Origin: Lachnospiraceae bacterium 28-4
GTDB lineage: Bacteria; Bacillota; Clostridia; Lachnospirales; Lachnospiraceae
Assembly (NCBI GenBank): GCA_000403275.2
Contig: KE159599.1
Location: 915,548-979,547, forward strand
DNA: 64,000 nt
Direction: 5' to 3'
Positions 35,837-45,337 of this stretch are shown here, in pieces. The translations under genes and the position numbers were made by a program. The notes beneath the pieces are model-generated. The model searched no databases, was not told the DNA's origin, and worked only from the letters and a program-made list of their open reading frames with translations. The stretch's first letter is position 1. Every line of letters begins with the position of its first letter.

Positions 35837-36424
35837 TCATTTCGTATAATCGATATCGTACCTTACTTCCACTTCCAGTTTCGTTACCGCCCCGGCGGCT
35901 CCGTTCTCCCGCGTAATACGCAGGATCCTGGAATCCGTCACACAGCTCTGGTAATATTCGTTCGATTCCAGTTTCGGCTCGATTTCCAACGCTTTTTCCC
36001 CGGTCAGTTCCGTCAAAGGAACCGAAGCAATCGCAATTTTATCCAGACCGCCTTCCTCACTCTTCAGGAAATAAACTACCCCATCTCTTACCGCGCATGC
36101 TTCCCCGGTCACTACGCTTACCGATGCATATGGTTCACCGCCCTTGCCAATATATATATCCGTATATACACTGTCCGCATCCAATGGCATATCAGCCTCT
36201 ATCTCATACCACTGCACGGAGCCGGCCGAAGTATCCATTACCGACACTTCAAACCCCGCGTCATAAATCGTCTGCATCGTGGTCTGATCCAATGTAATTT
36301 CCGTTCCGTCCACCGACAAGGGATAAATCGCTTCCTTTTCACCTCCGCATCCGGCTGCCGCTGCCAAAAACACCATAGCCGCCGCAATTCCCAAAGCCTT
36401 CCTCCAATTTGTCAATTTTATCAT
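35837..36424 (-). CDS. Lipoprotein next to CtpA
   Basis: A 195-residue exported lipoprotein: a basic N-terminus, hydrophobic signal IAAAMVFLAAAAGC with lipobox Cys at about residue 26, then a beta-rich domain (YPLSVDGTEITLDQTT; WYEIEADMPLDADSVYTDIY). It ends the ftsE-ftsX-EnvC-ctpA run with a 13-base gap and is followed by a terminator. No family known to me. The location suggests a role at the cell surface with the CtpA protease, perhaps as substrate or adaptor. Confidence 0.78.
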   Translation of the reverse strand: MIKLTNWRKALGIAAAMVFLAAAAGCGGEKEAIYPLSVDGTEITLDQTTMQTIYDAGFEVSVMDTSAGSVQWYEIEADMPLDADSVYTDIYIGKGGEPYASVSVVTGEACAVRDGVVYFLKSEEGGLDKIAIASVPLTELTGEKALEIEPKLESNEYYQSCVTDSRILRITRENGAAGAVTKLEVEVRYDIDYTK

Positions 36425-36437
36425 CGGCTTTTCTCCC

Positions 36438-37742
36438 TTATTTCATCTTCTCCGCAATCACTGCCTTGGCATGTTCCAGCTGGTTGTCATAGCCATTTTC
36501 ATAATATTCCTCGCTGTCAAATTCATACACTTCATCCGGTTCCACCCCGATGCCATGAATATTATTGCCCTTCGGCGTAAAATAAGTGCTTACCGTCAAC
36601 TTAAGCGCGGTTCCGTCGGATAAAGACATTACTTTCTGCACGATACCTTTCCCGAAAGTAGTCGTCCCGATCAATTCACCGATTCCATAATCCTTAATGG
36701 CTCCCGCCAGGATTTCCGATGCGCTGGCCGAATAACCGTTGATCAAAACAACAAGCGGCTTATCAAAAACATGTTTGCCATCGCAGGAGTATTCGGTTCG
36801 GTTCCCCTCCCTGTCTTCCGTATACACGATCAAACCTTCTGGAAGAAGCTGTCTGGCAATTTCCACTACCGCGCTCAGGTTTCCTCCGGGATTGGCCCTA
36901 AGGTCGAGAATCAGCCCTTCCATTCCTTCGCTTCTGAGTTCCGCCATGGCATCCTGGAACTGGCTCACGGTGATCTCATCAAATTCCGTAATTTGAATAT
37001 ATCCCGTCTTATTATCGTACAATTCATATTTTACCGTCGGGCTTTCAATCTTTCTGCGCTCCACATCGATCTGCCGATAATCATTTTCTCCCTCCCGGTA
37101 AATGGTCAGATGCACTTTTGTGCCTTCCTCCCCTTTTATTTTTCCTACTATTTCAGACAGTTCCATTCCCTGCATAGGCTCTTCATTTACCATATAAATT
37201 ACATCGCCGTCCCGCAGACCGGACTCTTCCGCCGGAGTCCCTTCAAAAACTCCGCTGATATAAGCCATACCCGTCTGGGCGTCCATTCCTACATATGCGC
37301 CGATCCCATAATAGATCCCTTCCGTCTGCTGCATCAGATCTTCCAGATCTTCCTCCGTATAATAAGTGGAATATGGATCCCCCAGAGCTGCTACGACTCC
37401 CTGGTACATGCCGTCAATCATGTCTTCGGTGCTGACGTCTTTCTGGTAATAATATTCGGAAATCGCCTTTTCAATTACCTCAAGCTTATCCATCGTAACG
37501 TCACTGACAAGACTTTCCGGTTCGCTTTCCTCTTTGCGCCGCGCAATATTATCCATACGCATCCTGTGAAGGTCGCAAAGTTGCTTCACCGTATACACAC
37601 AGCATAAAATAAAAAGGCATAAAAGTATTCCGGTAAACATTCCGTTGCAGAAATGTTTTCTATCCTTTTTTCCCTCTTCCTTTCTGTCTCCTCCCTTATT
37701 GCCATCCCCTTGGTTCCAATACCCGTTTAAATTATATTCCAC
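36438..37742 (-). CDS. ctpA: C-terminal processing peptidase, S41 family
   Basis: A 434-residue membrane-anchored serine protease. A TM helix (FCNGMFTGILLCLFILCCVY) lies near residue 40, followed by a PDZ domain (VFEGTPAEESGLRDGDVIYM). The S41 core has VLINGYSASASEILAGAIKD (catalytic Ser) and GTTTFGKGIVQ (catalytic Lys), and GIGVEPDEVYEF ends the domain. It acts outside the membrane on proteins with nonpolar C-termini. Location after an EnvC-like hydrolase activator and FtsEX is a standard Firmicute arrangement for cell-wall remodelling. Confidence 0.93.
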   Translation of the reverse strand: MEYNLNGYWNQGDGNKGGDRKEEGKKDRKHFCNGMFTGILLCLFILCCVYTVKQLCDLHRMRMDNIARRKEESEPESLVSDVTMDKLEVIEKAISEYYYQKDVSTEDMIDGMYQGVVAALGDPYSTYYTEEDLEDLMQQTEGIYYGIGAYVGMDAQTGMAYISGVFEGTPAEESGLRDGDVIYMVNEEPMQGMELSEIVGKIKGEEGTKVHLTIYREGENDYRQIDVERRKIESPTVKYELYDNKTGYIQITEFDEITVSQFQDAMAELRSEGMEGLILDLRANPGGNLSAVVEIARQLLPEGLIVYTEDREGNRTEYSCDGKHVFDKPLVVLINGYSASASEILAGAIKDYGIGELIGTTTFGKGIVQKVMSLSDGTALKLTVSTYFTPKGNNIHGIGVEPDEVYEFDSEEYYENGYDNQLEHAKAVIAEKMK

Positions 37743-37759
37743 TGTCCTTCATCTCCACA

Positions 37760-39016
37760 TTATTTGCTCAAATAGCTCCAGGGGCTGACATAACTTCCAT
37801 TCAGACGTACGCTGAAATGCAAATGGTTGCCCGTAGACCGCCCCGTTGAGCCTACCGCCGCAATATTCTGCCCTTTCACTACAAAATCTCCCTTTGAAAC
37901 GTACAAAGCTGAGGCATGCATATAAATCGTATACAGCCCGTCTCCATGATCGATCATCAAATAGTTTCCCATAGAACTGCTGTAATCCGCCGCCACAACC
38001 TTGCCGTCATAAGCCGCCAGAATCGGCGAACCGCCCGGCGCTGCCAGATCCACTCCATTATGAAACCTTTCCATCCCGAGAGTAGGATGTATCCGGTTGC
38101 CATAATCACTGCTGATCGCCGTGTAAGAGGGAGCAGGCCATTGAAACATCCCCCCGTCATATTTCATCCTGTTTTCTTCCGCCAGCTTCGCCTTCTCTTC
38201 CGCCACCACCTTTTCCAGCATGGCAATCGTTTCATTCTGCTCTTTAATATACGCCTCGTATTCCGCTATCGCCGCCTCTTTATTCTGAATATCGTCGCTG
38301 ACCTGTTCGATCGCATCTTTCTTTTCATCAATCAGGGAATTCAACGAATCCTCTTCGCTTTCCACCCCTGCCTTTGCGTCCTCCAGGTATGCCCTCTCCT
38401 CCTCCAGCTGCTGCTTATATAGTTCGATCAGTTCCCTGGTTTCCACATATCTGTCCAGCATCTTTCTGTCATAAGAGGAGAGCATTTCGATATACTCCGC
38501 CTTGTTCAGCATATCTCCAAAACTTTGTGAAGAAAAAATAAGCTCCATGTACAGATCATCGCCTTTTTCATACATAAACTTAATTCTTTCCTTCATCGCC
38601 TCATATTGTCTCTCCTGATCCTGTATCGCATCCTCCAGTTCGCTTTGAGTCAATACGATCTCGCCCTCTTTATCCTCTATCTTTCCCTTCAGATCCGCTA
38701 TCTTCGCCTGTATCGTCGCCAGTTCCCCGTCAAGCCGCTCCACATATTCGGCCAGATCCTGCTTGGAAGCCTCCAGTTCTTCTTTTATTTTCTTTACATC
38801 CGTAAGATTCGACTGGAGCTGTTCCTTCATCTCCCTGGCGCTTTCGATCTCTTGTTCCTTCTCTTTGATCAAGTCATTCGTCAGCCCGGATGCCTTTACT
38901 ACCGCCGTTCCGGACAAGCCTCCTGCCGCCAGGCATGCCACAGGCAGTATGCATAAGATCGCACCCAAAGCTTTCCTCCATCGTTTCATGGGCAGTACCT
39001 TTCTATGATTTTTCAA
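37760..39016 (-). CDS. EnvC-like murein hydrolase with M23 domain
   Basis: A 418-residue exported protein: signal peptide (about residues 12-35), long coiled coil (residues 45-285, rich in Glu, Lys, Leu heptads), then a peptidase M23 domain. The metal-binding motifs HNGVDLAAPGGSPILAA, YLMIDHGDGLYTIYMHAS and HLHFSVRLNGS are complete, so it may be an active endopeptidase. It follows ftsX by four bases. FtsEX controls such coiled-coil hydrolases across the membrane, so the neighbours explain its job in septal or elongation wall splitting. Confidence 0.9.
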   Translation of the reverse strand: MKNHRKVLPMKRWRKALGAILCILPVACLAAGGLSGTAVVKASGLTNDLIKEKEQEIESAREMKEQLQSNLTDVKKIKEELEASKQDLAEYVERLDGELATIQAKIADLKGKIEDKEGEIVLTQSELEDAIQDQERQYEAMKERIKFMYEKGDDLYMELIFSSQSFGDMLNKAEYIEMLSSYDRKMLDRYVETRELIELYKQQLEEERAYLEDAKAGVESEEDSLNSLIDEKKDAIEQVSDDIQNKEAAIAEYEAYIKEQNETIAMLEKVVAEEKAKLAEENRMKYDGGMFQWPAPSYTAISSDYGNRIHPTLGMERFHNGVDLAAPGGSPILAAYDGKVVAADYSSSMGNYLMIDHGDGLYTIYMHASALYVSKGDFVVKGQNIAAVGSTGRSTGNHLHFSVRLNGSYVSPWSYLSK

Positions 39017-39020
39017 AAAG

Positions 39021-39941
39021 TTATACTCTTAAATGCTTCCTTACCGTAGTTATACTTCCGATAAAACCAATGCCCACTCCCATCGCTATCGATACCGGAA
39101 GCAATATATGGAAAATTTCTTCGACCGGAAGGAAATTCAGCAGATCGGACAACATGGCAAACCGTTCCGTCACATAAAAAATCACATTATTATATATGAA
39201 ATAAATAATACCTACCGGCAGCAATGATCCGATCAGCCCGATCATCATCCCTTCGATAACAAATGGAGAACGGACAAAAAAATCCGTCGCCCCTATATAT
39301 TTCATAATATTTATTTCTTCTTTTCTTACGGATATTCCGATCGTTACCGTATTGCTGATCAGGAATATGGAAACCGCAAATAATATCCCGATAATGCCAA
39401 GAGAAACATATGCAATCAACGCGTTAATGCCGCTCAGCGTCATTGCCGTAACTTCTGACTTGTTGATCCTCCTGATGTCCTCGATCGACTCCAGATATGT
39501 AACCAGCGCGGGCTGCAACGATACGTCGCTTAAATAAATTTCATAATGGGCCGACTCCGATAGCGGGTTTTCCGTAAATCCATCCACGTATTCCCCCAGA
39601 TAATCGTCCTTAAAGCTTTCCCACGCTTCTTCTGCCGATACAAAATGTACGTTGGCAACCTCCACTCTCCGGTTGATCAAATCGCCAATCTCTGCAATTC
39701 TCGTATCGCTGACCCCTTCGTTAAAAAATACCGTCACTGACACGCCTTCTTCCATCGATTTAACAATATGCTGGAAATTCGATAAAATTGCATAAAAGAT
39801 ACCGAACAAAAACAAACATGCGCCGATCGTCGCTATGGAAGCCAGTGAAAACCATTTATTTCTTATAATATTACGGAACCCCTGCCCTATCGTATAAAAA
39901 AATGTACTAATCCTCATCGATGTAACCGCCCTTTTCTTCAT
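39021..39941 (-). CDS. ftsX: Cell division permease-like protein FtsX
   Basis: A 306-residue membrane protein with the FtsX pattern: basic N-terminus, TM1 (SLASIATIGACLFLFGIFYA), an extracytoplasmic domain (residues 60-165) and three C-terminal helices. Motif EEINIMKYIGATDFFVRSPF is diagnostic. It overlaps ftsE by 35 bases in another frame and works with the ATPase to activate the coiled-coil hydrolase encoded next. The start MKKRAVTSMRIS is inside ftsE; a later ATG (MRISTFFY) is possible. Confidence 0.93.
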   Translation of the reverse strand: MKKRAVTSMRISTFFYTIGQGFRNIIRNKWFSLASIATIGACLFLFGIFYAILSNFQHIVKSMEEGVSVTVFFNEGVSDTRIAEIGDLINRRVEVANVHFVSAEEAWESFKDDYLGEYVDGFTENPLSESAHYEIYLSDVSLQPALVTYLESIEDIRRINKSEVTAMTLSGINALIAYVSLGIIGILFAVSIFLISNTVTIGISVRKEEINIMKYIGATDFFVRSPFVIEGMMIGLIGSLLPVGIIYFIYNNVIFYVTERFAMLSDLLNFLPVEEIFHILLPVSIAMGVGIGFIGSITTVRKHLRV

Positions 39942-40653
39942 CGCTTACAATGACGCCTTTTTTCATCGTAACGACTCTTTTCTGCATGGAATTTACGATT
40001 TCCCTGTTATGGGTAACTACCAGAACCGTAGTGCCGTTCTCATTGATCTGCTCCAATAGTTTCATGATCTCCCATGAGTTTTTAGGGTCCAAATTACCCG
40101 TCGGCTCATCGGCCAGAAGAATTGTCGGCTTATTGACAAGCGCCCTGGCCAGCGCTACTCTCTGCTGTTCGCCTCCCGAAAGCTGCTTCGGCTTCGCCTT
40201 GTACTTTCCTGCAAGTCCCACCGTTGCAAGAATGCTCGGTACATTCCTCTTGATTTCTTTATTGGATACCTGGATAATGCGCTGGGCAAACGCTACATTT
40301 TCATAGACATTCCTGTCTTTCAGCAAACGGAAATCCTGAAAAACAATTCCCAGATTCCTCCTGAACTTCGGAATCTTCCTGTGTTTGATTTTTACCAGAT
40401 CATATCCCATCACATTAATATTTCCGGACGTGGGGGTCAATTCCCTTAAGAGAAGTTTGATCATCGTGGATTTGCCGGAACCGCTGTCCCCTACAATAAA
40501 AACAAATTCCCCTCTATTAATATGTAAACTGACACCGTTTAATGCCGGAGCACCCGTGGCATATGCCTTACTGACATTATCCAAAGTGATAATCTCATTT
40601 TCCAAAACCGTATATTTCTTTCCTCTTTTTCTTTTTCTGCCTTTTTCCGTCAA
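39907..40653 (-). CDS. ftsE: Cell division ATP-binding protein FtsE
   Basis: ABC-type ATPase that pairs with FtsX. Walker A VGDSGSGKSTMIKLL (about residue 55), signature LSGGEQQRVALARAL and Walker B TILLADEPTGNLDPKNS are present, and VFQDFRLLKDRNVYENV is typical FtsE. The first codon is TTG, chosen because AGGTGGGTG precedes it and no in-frame ATG lies in the N-terminal region. The lysine/arginine-rich opening (TEKGRKRKRGKKYTV) is an unusual extension. It is first in the operon ftsE-ftsX-EnvC-ctpA-lipoprotein. Confidence 0.92.
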   Translation of the reverse strand: MTEKGRKRKRGKKYTVLENEIITLDNVSKAYATGAPALNGVSLHINRGEFVFIVGDSGSGKSTMIKLLLRELTPTSGNINVMGYDLVKIKHRKIPKFRRNLGIVFQDFRLLKDRNVYENVAFAQRIIQVSNKEIKRNVPSILATVGLAGKYKAKPKQLSGGEQQRVALARALVNKPTILLADEPTGNLDPKNSWEIMKLLEQINENGTTVLVVTHNREIVNSMQKRVVTMKKGVIVSDEEKGGYIDED

Positions 40654-40700
40654 AGTATTTCACCCACCTGCTTTTTATCTTTATCCCTTTTTGTCAAATT

Positions 40701-41789
40701 CTAATATTCAAAGGTCTCCATATATTTCATATATTTAACTACCATCAGGGCGATTTTAAAGGTAATGGCATCCTCAAAAACCCTCAGATCAAGCCCCGTA
40801 CTCTTCTGAAGTTTATCCAGCCTGTAAACCAGAGTATTTCTATGGATAAATAACTGTCTCGATGTCTCCGAAACATTCAGGCTGTTTTCAAAAAACTTAT
40901 TGATCGTAGTCAGCGTTTCTTCATCAAAGTCATCCGGGCTCTTTCCGCCGAATATCTCTTTGATAAACATCTTGCAAAGCGGTATCGGAAGCTGATAGAT
41001 CAGACGCCCGATTCCGAGTTCGCTATATGCGATAATATTTCTTTCGTCAAAAAAGATTTTCCCTACATCCAGGGCCATCTTCGCTTCTTTATAAGAGCGG
41101 CTCACATCCTTAAGTTCGTTTACGATCGTTCCATAGGAAATCCTGATCCCCTGCATCCCCTCTCTCGCCAGGACGCTTTCCATGGCTTTTGCCGCCTTCT
41201 CGATTTCTTTGCCCGCCTCGCCTTCCGAAAGATCCTTTACTACTATAACATTATTTTCATCCACTGCGGTAATGAAATCTTTGCTATTATTCCCAAAATT
41301 TGCCCTGGCCATTTCAAGAACGTTGTTATCCTTGCTGTCTTCCGTCTCAATAATCATAGTCACGCGTTTCACGTCTGTCTTTATATGCAGCTTCTTTGCC
41401 CTGCTGTAAATATCTACAAGCAAAAGATTATCCAGCAAAAGGTTTTTAATAAAATTATCTTTGTCAAAGCGTTCCTTATAAGCTACCAGCAGGCTCTGGA
41501 TCTGAAACGCCACCATCTTGCCAATCGTATATACATCCTCACCCGGTCCTCCTGCGATCAAAATGTATTCCAGCTGCTGCTCGTCAAAAATCTTAAAATA
41601 CTGGTATCCCTGAATTTCCTGTGAATCTGCCGGAGATCCTGCAAATCCGGCAGCCGCTCCAGCACAGCTTTCCATGTCAGGCGCCGTAGATGCCACTTCC
41701 TTCCCATCCACATCCATAACGCATAATTCCACCCTTGCAATAGATTTTAAACCGTCGATCGTATTCTGTAAAATTTGATTTGAAATCAT
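40701..41789 (-). CDS. PucR/CdaR-type transcriptional regulator
   Basis: A 362-residue regulator. N-terminal sensory region (sugar-diacid/GAF-like, LCVMDVDGKEVASTAP; YILIAGGPGEDVYTIGKM), central GGDEF-like fold, and C-terminal helix-turn-helix SETSRQLFIHRNTLVYRLDK typical of the CdaR/PucR family. The start MISNQILQNTIDG has GGAGTGGGG; the frame to 41846 overlaps spacer. It lies 48 bases ahead of ftsE on the same strand, an arrangement that may couple division genes to this regulator. Ligand unknown. The 332-base spacer upstream holds no visible gene. Confidence 0.85.
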   Translation of the reverse strand: MISNQILQNTIDGLKSIARVELCVMDVDGKEVASTAPDMESCAGAAAGFAGSPADSQEIQGYQYFKIFDEQQLEYILIAGGPGEDVYTIGKMVAFQIQSLLVAYKERFDKDNFIKNLLLDNLLLVDIYSRAKKLHIKTDVKRVTMIIETEDSKDNNVLEMARANFGNNSKDFITAVDENNVIVVKDLSEGEAGKEIEKAAKAMESVLAREGMQGIRISYGTIVNELKDVSRSYKEAKMALDVGKIFFDERNIIAYSELGIGRLIYQLPIPLCKMFIKEIFGGKSPDDFDEETLTTINKFFENSLNVSETSRQLFIHRNTLVYRLDKLQKSTGLDLRVFEDAITFKIALMVVKYMKYMETFEY

Positions 41790-42121
41790 GTCCCCACTCC
41801 TTCTCCTATCTTCATTATGCGTCCGTTCTTCCGATAAATTATGCAAAACCTACAAACCATACCTAGAACATCCATCTGTTTTTCTATGCCTTCCCCTAAT
41901 TTTAATAGAAAACCACAAAAAAATCCATACTCTTCCCGCATAAATTTGTATATTTTTTCAATTCCGCCTCTTTTCACTACATTATGGGGTAATTTCCTGT
42001 TCATTATTTTCTGTTATACCATCAAACCCGGAAAATCCTCCTGTGCTGCAAGGCAATGGATGTTCCCATGTGCCGAACATAAAAACAAACAGACCTGAAA
42101 TGTACTCCATCCCAAATCTGC

Positions 42122-42805
42122 TCACTCTCCCCTCTCATTTTCATCCCTGAACCGACTCATCTTCCTGTGAAAAATCCCTTTGTAAATCCTATCCGTAACT
42201 TTTTTGCGGAAAGGTCCCTTCGTTCCGTCCAGTATCATATCCTTTGAAATGCCAAGCCATACTTCCGCATTAACAAAAGGTTTTGCCCGGATCATCCAAT
42301 TTTCCTGTATGCCGGGAGCTATTCTGGATATAATTGCAGTAGGTGCAATATCGTTTATTTTGTTTATTACTTCTTCCAGCTCTTCTTCCCCGTCCGCAGT
42401 CACTCCGCTTCCGCCAATCAATATTCCTGTCTGAAAAGCCTCCAGTTCCTCTCTTAAAACCTCAGTCTCCGATTCCGATTCCGCAAGAAGATATACTTTT
42501 CCTCCGCTCCGTGCCAGCCTTCTTAAAAACTCCTTCAGGAAAACCAAGTTTTCCACCTCATACTGTCTGCTCACGGAACGAATCTCTGCCACTCTGAGGA
42601 TATCGGCATCCCCGCATAAAGTCATATCCATAGACTCTATTTCTTTTTTCTCTTCTTCATTTTCCCCCGCCATAATAAGCACGGGCGTTGTAATGTATAA
42701 AATGGTGTTGAGCCCTCCCCCCCTGACATAACCGTCCAGACGAAGCAACGATTCTTTCAGGGAGTAGTCGGTAAGCTCGACTCCTAATATATTTATTTTC
42801 TGCAT
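42122..42805 (-). CDS. WecG/TagA/CpsF family glycosyltransferase-like protein
   Basis: A 227-residue protein with the TagA fold: INILGVELTDYSLKES, TLYGD-like block TLCGDADILRVAE, VYLLAESESETEVLREEL and the C-terminal WLGISKDMILDGTKGPFRKK. It lacks the exact GxSPKQE motif of TagA (here PGIQENWMIRAKPF), so substrate and activity are uncertain; WecG-like N-acetylmannosamine transfer is the family role. It starts MQKINILG after GGTGGG. It faces the divergent yjfB gene and has no clear operon partner. Confidence 0.8.
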   Translation of the reverse strand: MQKINILGVELTDYSLKESLLRLDGYVRGGGLNTILYITTPVLIMAGENEEEKKEIESMDMTLCGDADILRVAEIRSVSRQYEVENLVFLKEFLRRLARSGGKVYLLAESESETEVLREELEAFQTGILIGGSGVTADGEEELEEVINKINDIAPTAIISRIAPGIQENWMIRAKPFVNAEVWLGISKDMILDGTKGPFRKKVTDRIYKGIFHRKMSRFRDENERGE

Positions 42806-42875
42806 ATCCCACCATAGTCCGCCTTATATTCTGAAAAGGCAGCCACAAATTGTACTCAAATCTCCGCATCCTGAC

Positions 42876-42919
42876 TTGCCAATTATATCAGAAATATGCT
42901 ATACTTGCAACACAAGTAT
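42876..42919 (+). promoter_or_regulatory. Promoter and palindrome upstream of yjfB
   Basis: TTGCCA (42876-42881) and TATACT (42900-42905) are 18 bases apart. ATACTTG-CAACA-CAAGTAT (42901-42919) forms a seven-base-arm palindrome across the expected start site. No sigma-D (TAAA-N15-CCGATAT) motif was found for this motility-family gene. Confidence 0.45.
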
Positions 42920-43053
42920 TTATGCGAATCAGGATTCGTGGCTCCATGTATCCGGCAGCATAAAATATAACAATAGTTAAAATCGGGAATTGTGTCCGTG
43001 CAGCATCCGCAGACCCGGAATATATAAAAAGCTGCGCAGAAAGGAAGAAGCGT

Positions 43054-43242
43054 ATGGATATCCCTTCATTATCTATGGGGCTTGCCCAGTCAAGAACCCT
43101 CAACGAAGTAGGAACGGCGATGCTCGCAAAATCTCTGGATAATCTGGAATCCACCGGAGCGCAAATGGTCAATATGATGACTACCTCCATGGAGCTTTCC
43201 GTAAATCCCGCCGTAGGCGCAAACATCGACGTTTATCTGTAA
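43054..43242 (+). CDS. yjfB: YjfB-family putative motility protein
   Basis: A 62-residue protein with the pattern of the YjfB motility family: MDIPSLSMGLAQSRTLNEVG, AMLAKSLDNLESTGAQMVN and NPAVGANIDVYL. AAAGGAAG precedes the ATG. It is one of the few plus-strand genes among the core genes. The role in motility is known only by association; with flgF, flgG, flgJ and the YvyF-like gene it supports a flagellated cell. Confidence 0.82.
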   Translation: MDIPSLSMGLAQSRTLNEVGTAMLAKSLDNLESTGAQMVNMMTTSMELSVNPAVGANIDVYL

Positions 43243-43260
43243 AAATATCATTTTAAACAA

Positions 43261-44160
43261 TTATATAGCGGTAATTATCATAACGGCAAACAAGATAACA
43301 GCCGCTATCAAAAGAGGAACGGTAACTACCTTTCCTTCTTTTTTGTATTTTCTTGTTTTCCAGACAGCGCGGAGATTTTCTTCGCGCTTTTCATTTTTCG
43401 CAATCCACGCAAGCGCGCACCCGGCCAAAGCCGTAGCGACGGCCGCTATCACCAAATATACGCTGATCACTAAAAGCAGCAAATCGTTGGTAAGCAATTC
43501 CTCTGCTTCCTGTATATCCGCCCCGTCTTCCATATACATCAGAAATACGGGCTGCATATTGATTGTCACATGGAGAAGAACGGAACTCCACAGGCTTCCC
43601 GTCGCCTCCACCAGCAGTACGGCAATCATCCCTATCACAAACGCATATGCCGCCTGGTTAAAATTCATGTGCATCAGCGCAAAAAGCATCGCCGACAGCA
43701 GCATCGCCTGCAGCATCGTGCCGGATCTTTTATAACTCTGGTAAAAAATCCCCCTGCATACCAACTCTTCATTTAGAGGCCCTAAGATACCCATCAGCAG
43801 GAACATAGCCATAAACGGCGTCCCTAAAATATCGCTGCTCATGGAAGCCACCGCATTATCCACAAAAAGCATGGAAATAGCATTTATCAATGTAATCAAC
43901 GGCATACACAGGAACGTAAAGAGAATAATCATAAATACCGACGACATCTTAATCTTATGAAAGCCGGCAAGCTTAATAGGGTTCTCTTTTGCAAGCAGAA
44001 CCCCAATAGCAGCCGGCAGCAATACGATAAGCTGGCTCAGTATTAAATTAGGCACCATTCCTAATTGAAAAACCGGATATAAGACTGACAGCAGCACGAT
44101 TGTCGTTATATTGAAAAACACCACTATCAGAAAAATCCAATTTACCTTTTTACCATTCAT
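43261..44160 (-). CDS. CPBP family intramembrane protease
   Basis: A 299-residue polytopic protein with eight or nine membrane helices. Catalytic motifs: GPLNEELVCRGIFYQ (EExxxR intact), FALMHMNFNQAAYAF and SVLLHVTINMQ. A C-terminal helix follows a basic linker (NEKREENLRAVWKTRKYKKE), longer than in the other two CPBP genes of the window. The next gene upstream is an HPr-like protein, six bases away, so they may share a transcript. Target unknown. Confidence 0.88.
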   Translation of the reverse strand: MNGKKVNWIFLIVVFFNITTIVLLSVLYPVFQLGMVPNLILSQLIVLLPAAIGVLLAKENPIKLAGFHKIKMSSVFMIILFTFLCMPLITLINAISMLFVDNAVASMSSDILGTPFMAMFLLMGILGPLNEELVCRGIFYQSYKRSGTMLQAMLLSAMLFALMHMNFNQAAYAFVIGMIAVLLVEATGSLWSSVLLHVTINMQPVFLMYMEDGADIQEAEELLTNDLLLLVISVYLVIAAVATALAGCALAWIAKNEKREENLRAVWKTRKYKKEGKVVTVPLLIAAVILFAVMIITAI

Positions 44161-44166
44161 CTTCTC

Positions 44167-44400
44167 TTAGCTTTCCATCATGAAGCTGACTAACCTTGTA
44201 ATGTCTTCGGGTTCATAGGCAATCAGTTCCAGTTCGGCAATCGTACCGTCAGAGAAAATATTTGCCATGGAAACATACTGGGAAAGCTTTGATTTCAGAT
44301 TCAGCCTGTCTCCTTCTCCTGTTACCAGTTCTACTTTTCCTGCGCAGCTATCGATCACCTTAAAAAACTTATCAATATCCGTAATGTTTTGTACTTTCAT
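44167..44400 (-). CDS. HPr-like small protein
   Basis: A 77-residue soluble protein, MKVQNITDIDKFFKVIDSCA and LNLKSKLSQYVSMANIFSDG. The length and the position of the NLKS-type block suggest a distant HPr fold like the protein at 60451, but the histidine of real HPr is absent and the KSIMG block is degenerate. AAAGGAG precedes the start. Function unknown; it neighbours a CPBP protease. Confidence 0.6.
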   Translation of the reverse strand: MKVQNITDIDKFFKVIDSCAGKVELVTGEGDRLNLKSKLSQYVSMANIFSDGTIAELELIAYEPEDITRLVSFMMES

Positions 44401-44494
44401 AATAATCTCCTTTCTTCAAGAGCAATTTTATTCTCTGCTCTTGCTTACCACTGATTATACTGATATACCAAAACGAATGCAATCGTAATATTGC

Positions 44495-45331
44495 CTAATT
44501 TAAACGGATATTTTTTTCGGTTATTGTGATTTTTCCCTCTTTCAAAAGATGTCCCACCGCGCGTTTGAATTCATTTTTACTCATTTGCATCTCACGCCTT
44601 ATTATTTCCGGGGATGCCTTGTCGTTGAACGGCAGCACTCCGTCATACTTCTCCAATATATCCAATATTCTGATTACGTCTTTTCCTATCTGGAGATAAG
44701 ACTTTTCCCGGATGCTCAAATCCAGCTTTCCGTCCTCTTTCACTCCTGTCACTCTTGCCGAAATCAGATCTCCCACCTGGATATTCCCATAGATTTCTTT
44801 CATCGGAATCAAACCGGAATATTTGTCGTCTACCGCCACAAAAGCCCCGAAATTCTTGCTTATTTCATAAACATGTCCTTCTATCCTGTCGTCCTTCTTA
44901 TATCCGCTTTCCGTGCTCAAATAAGTATATACCTTCATAGTAGCGCATAAACGGTCGCTTTTATCGATGTAAAGGGCTACCAGGCATTCATCCCCTTCTT
45001 TCAGCTGCTTTGTCTGCTCCCTGAACGGAAGAAACAAATCCTTTTCCAATCCCCAATCGAGAAAAGCGCCGATCGCCGCGACTTGCGAAACCTTCAGCAA
45101 AGCCACTTCACCCAAAGAAAGCTTCGCTTCATTCGTCGTTGCGATCAGCCTGTCATTTGAATCCCGGTAGATGAACACTTCCAGTTCATCGCCAATTTTC
45201 GTTCCTTCCGGCACCTGTTTTTTCGGAAGAAGAACCTTTTCCTCCGCTTCCCCCACCGCCGGAGCAACATATACCCCGAAATCCACCGTCTTTACTACTA
45301 CCAGCTTCTGTCTTTCACCTAATTGAATCAT
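44495..45331 (-). CDS. cvfB: S1-domain RNA-binding protein CvfB
   Basis: A 278-residue protein with three tandem S1-like barrels (VVKTVDFGVYVAP; LLKVSQVAAIGAFLDWG; EGHVYEISKNFGAFVAVD with GLIPMKE) and a C-terminal winged helix (MQMSKNEFKRAVGHLLKEGK). This is the CvfB family, a virulence-related translation or mRNA factor in Staphylococcus. The ATG at 45331 has GGGGGAG nine bases upstream; an upstream GTG at 45337 is too close. It follows the thioesterase by six bases and shares its promoter. Confidence 0.9.
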   Translation of the reverse strand: MIQLGERQKLVVVKTVDFGVYVAPAVGEAEEKVLLPKKQVPEGTKIGDELEVFIYRDSNDRLIATTNEAKLSLGEVALLKVSQVAAIGAFLDWGLEKDLFLPFREQTKQLKEGDECLVALYIDKSDRLCATMKVYTYLSTESGYKKDDRIEGHVYEISKNFGAFVAVDDKYSGLIPMKEIYGNIQVGDLISARVTGVKEDGKLDLSIREKSYLQIGKDVIRILDILEKYDGVLPFNDKASPEIIRREMQMSKNEFKRAVGHLLKEGKITITEKNIRLN

Positions 45332-45337
45332 GATCAC

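Noticed and set aside
35643-35840. 65-codon minus-strand frame upstream of the DUF3796-like gene
   Set aside because: It would span the terminator at 35765-35802 and run into the TTGACA box of the next operon.
41790-42121. 332-base spacer between the PucR-type regulator and the TagA-like gene
   Set aside because: Searched for promoters, RNA elements and small genes; only weak -10-like hexamers without matching -35 boxes were seen.
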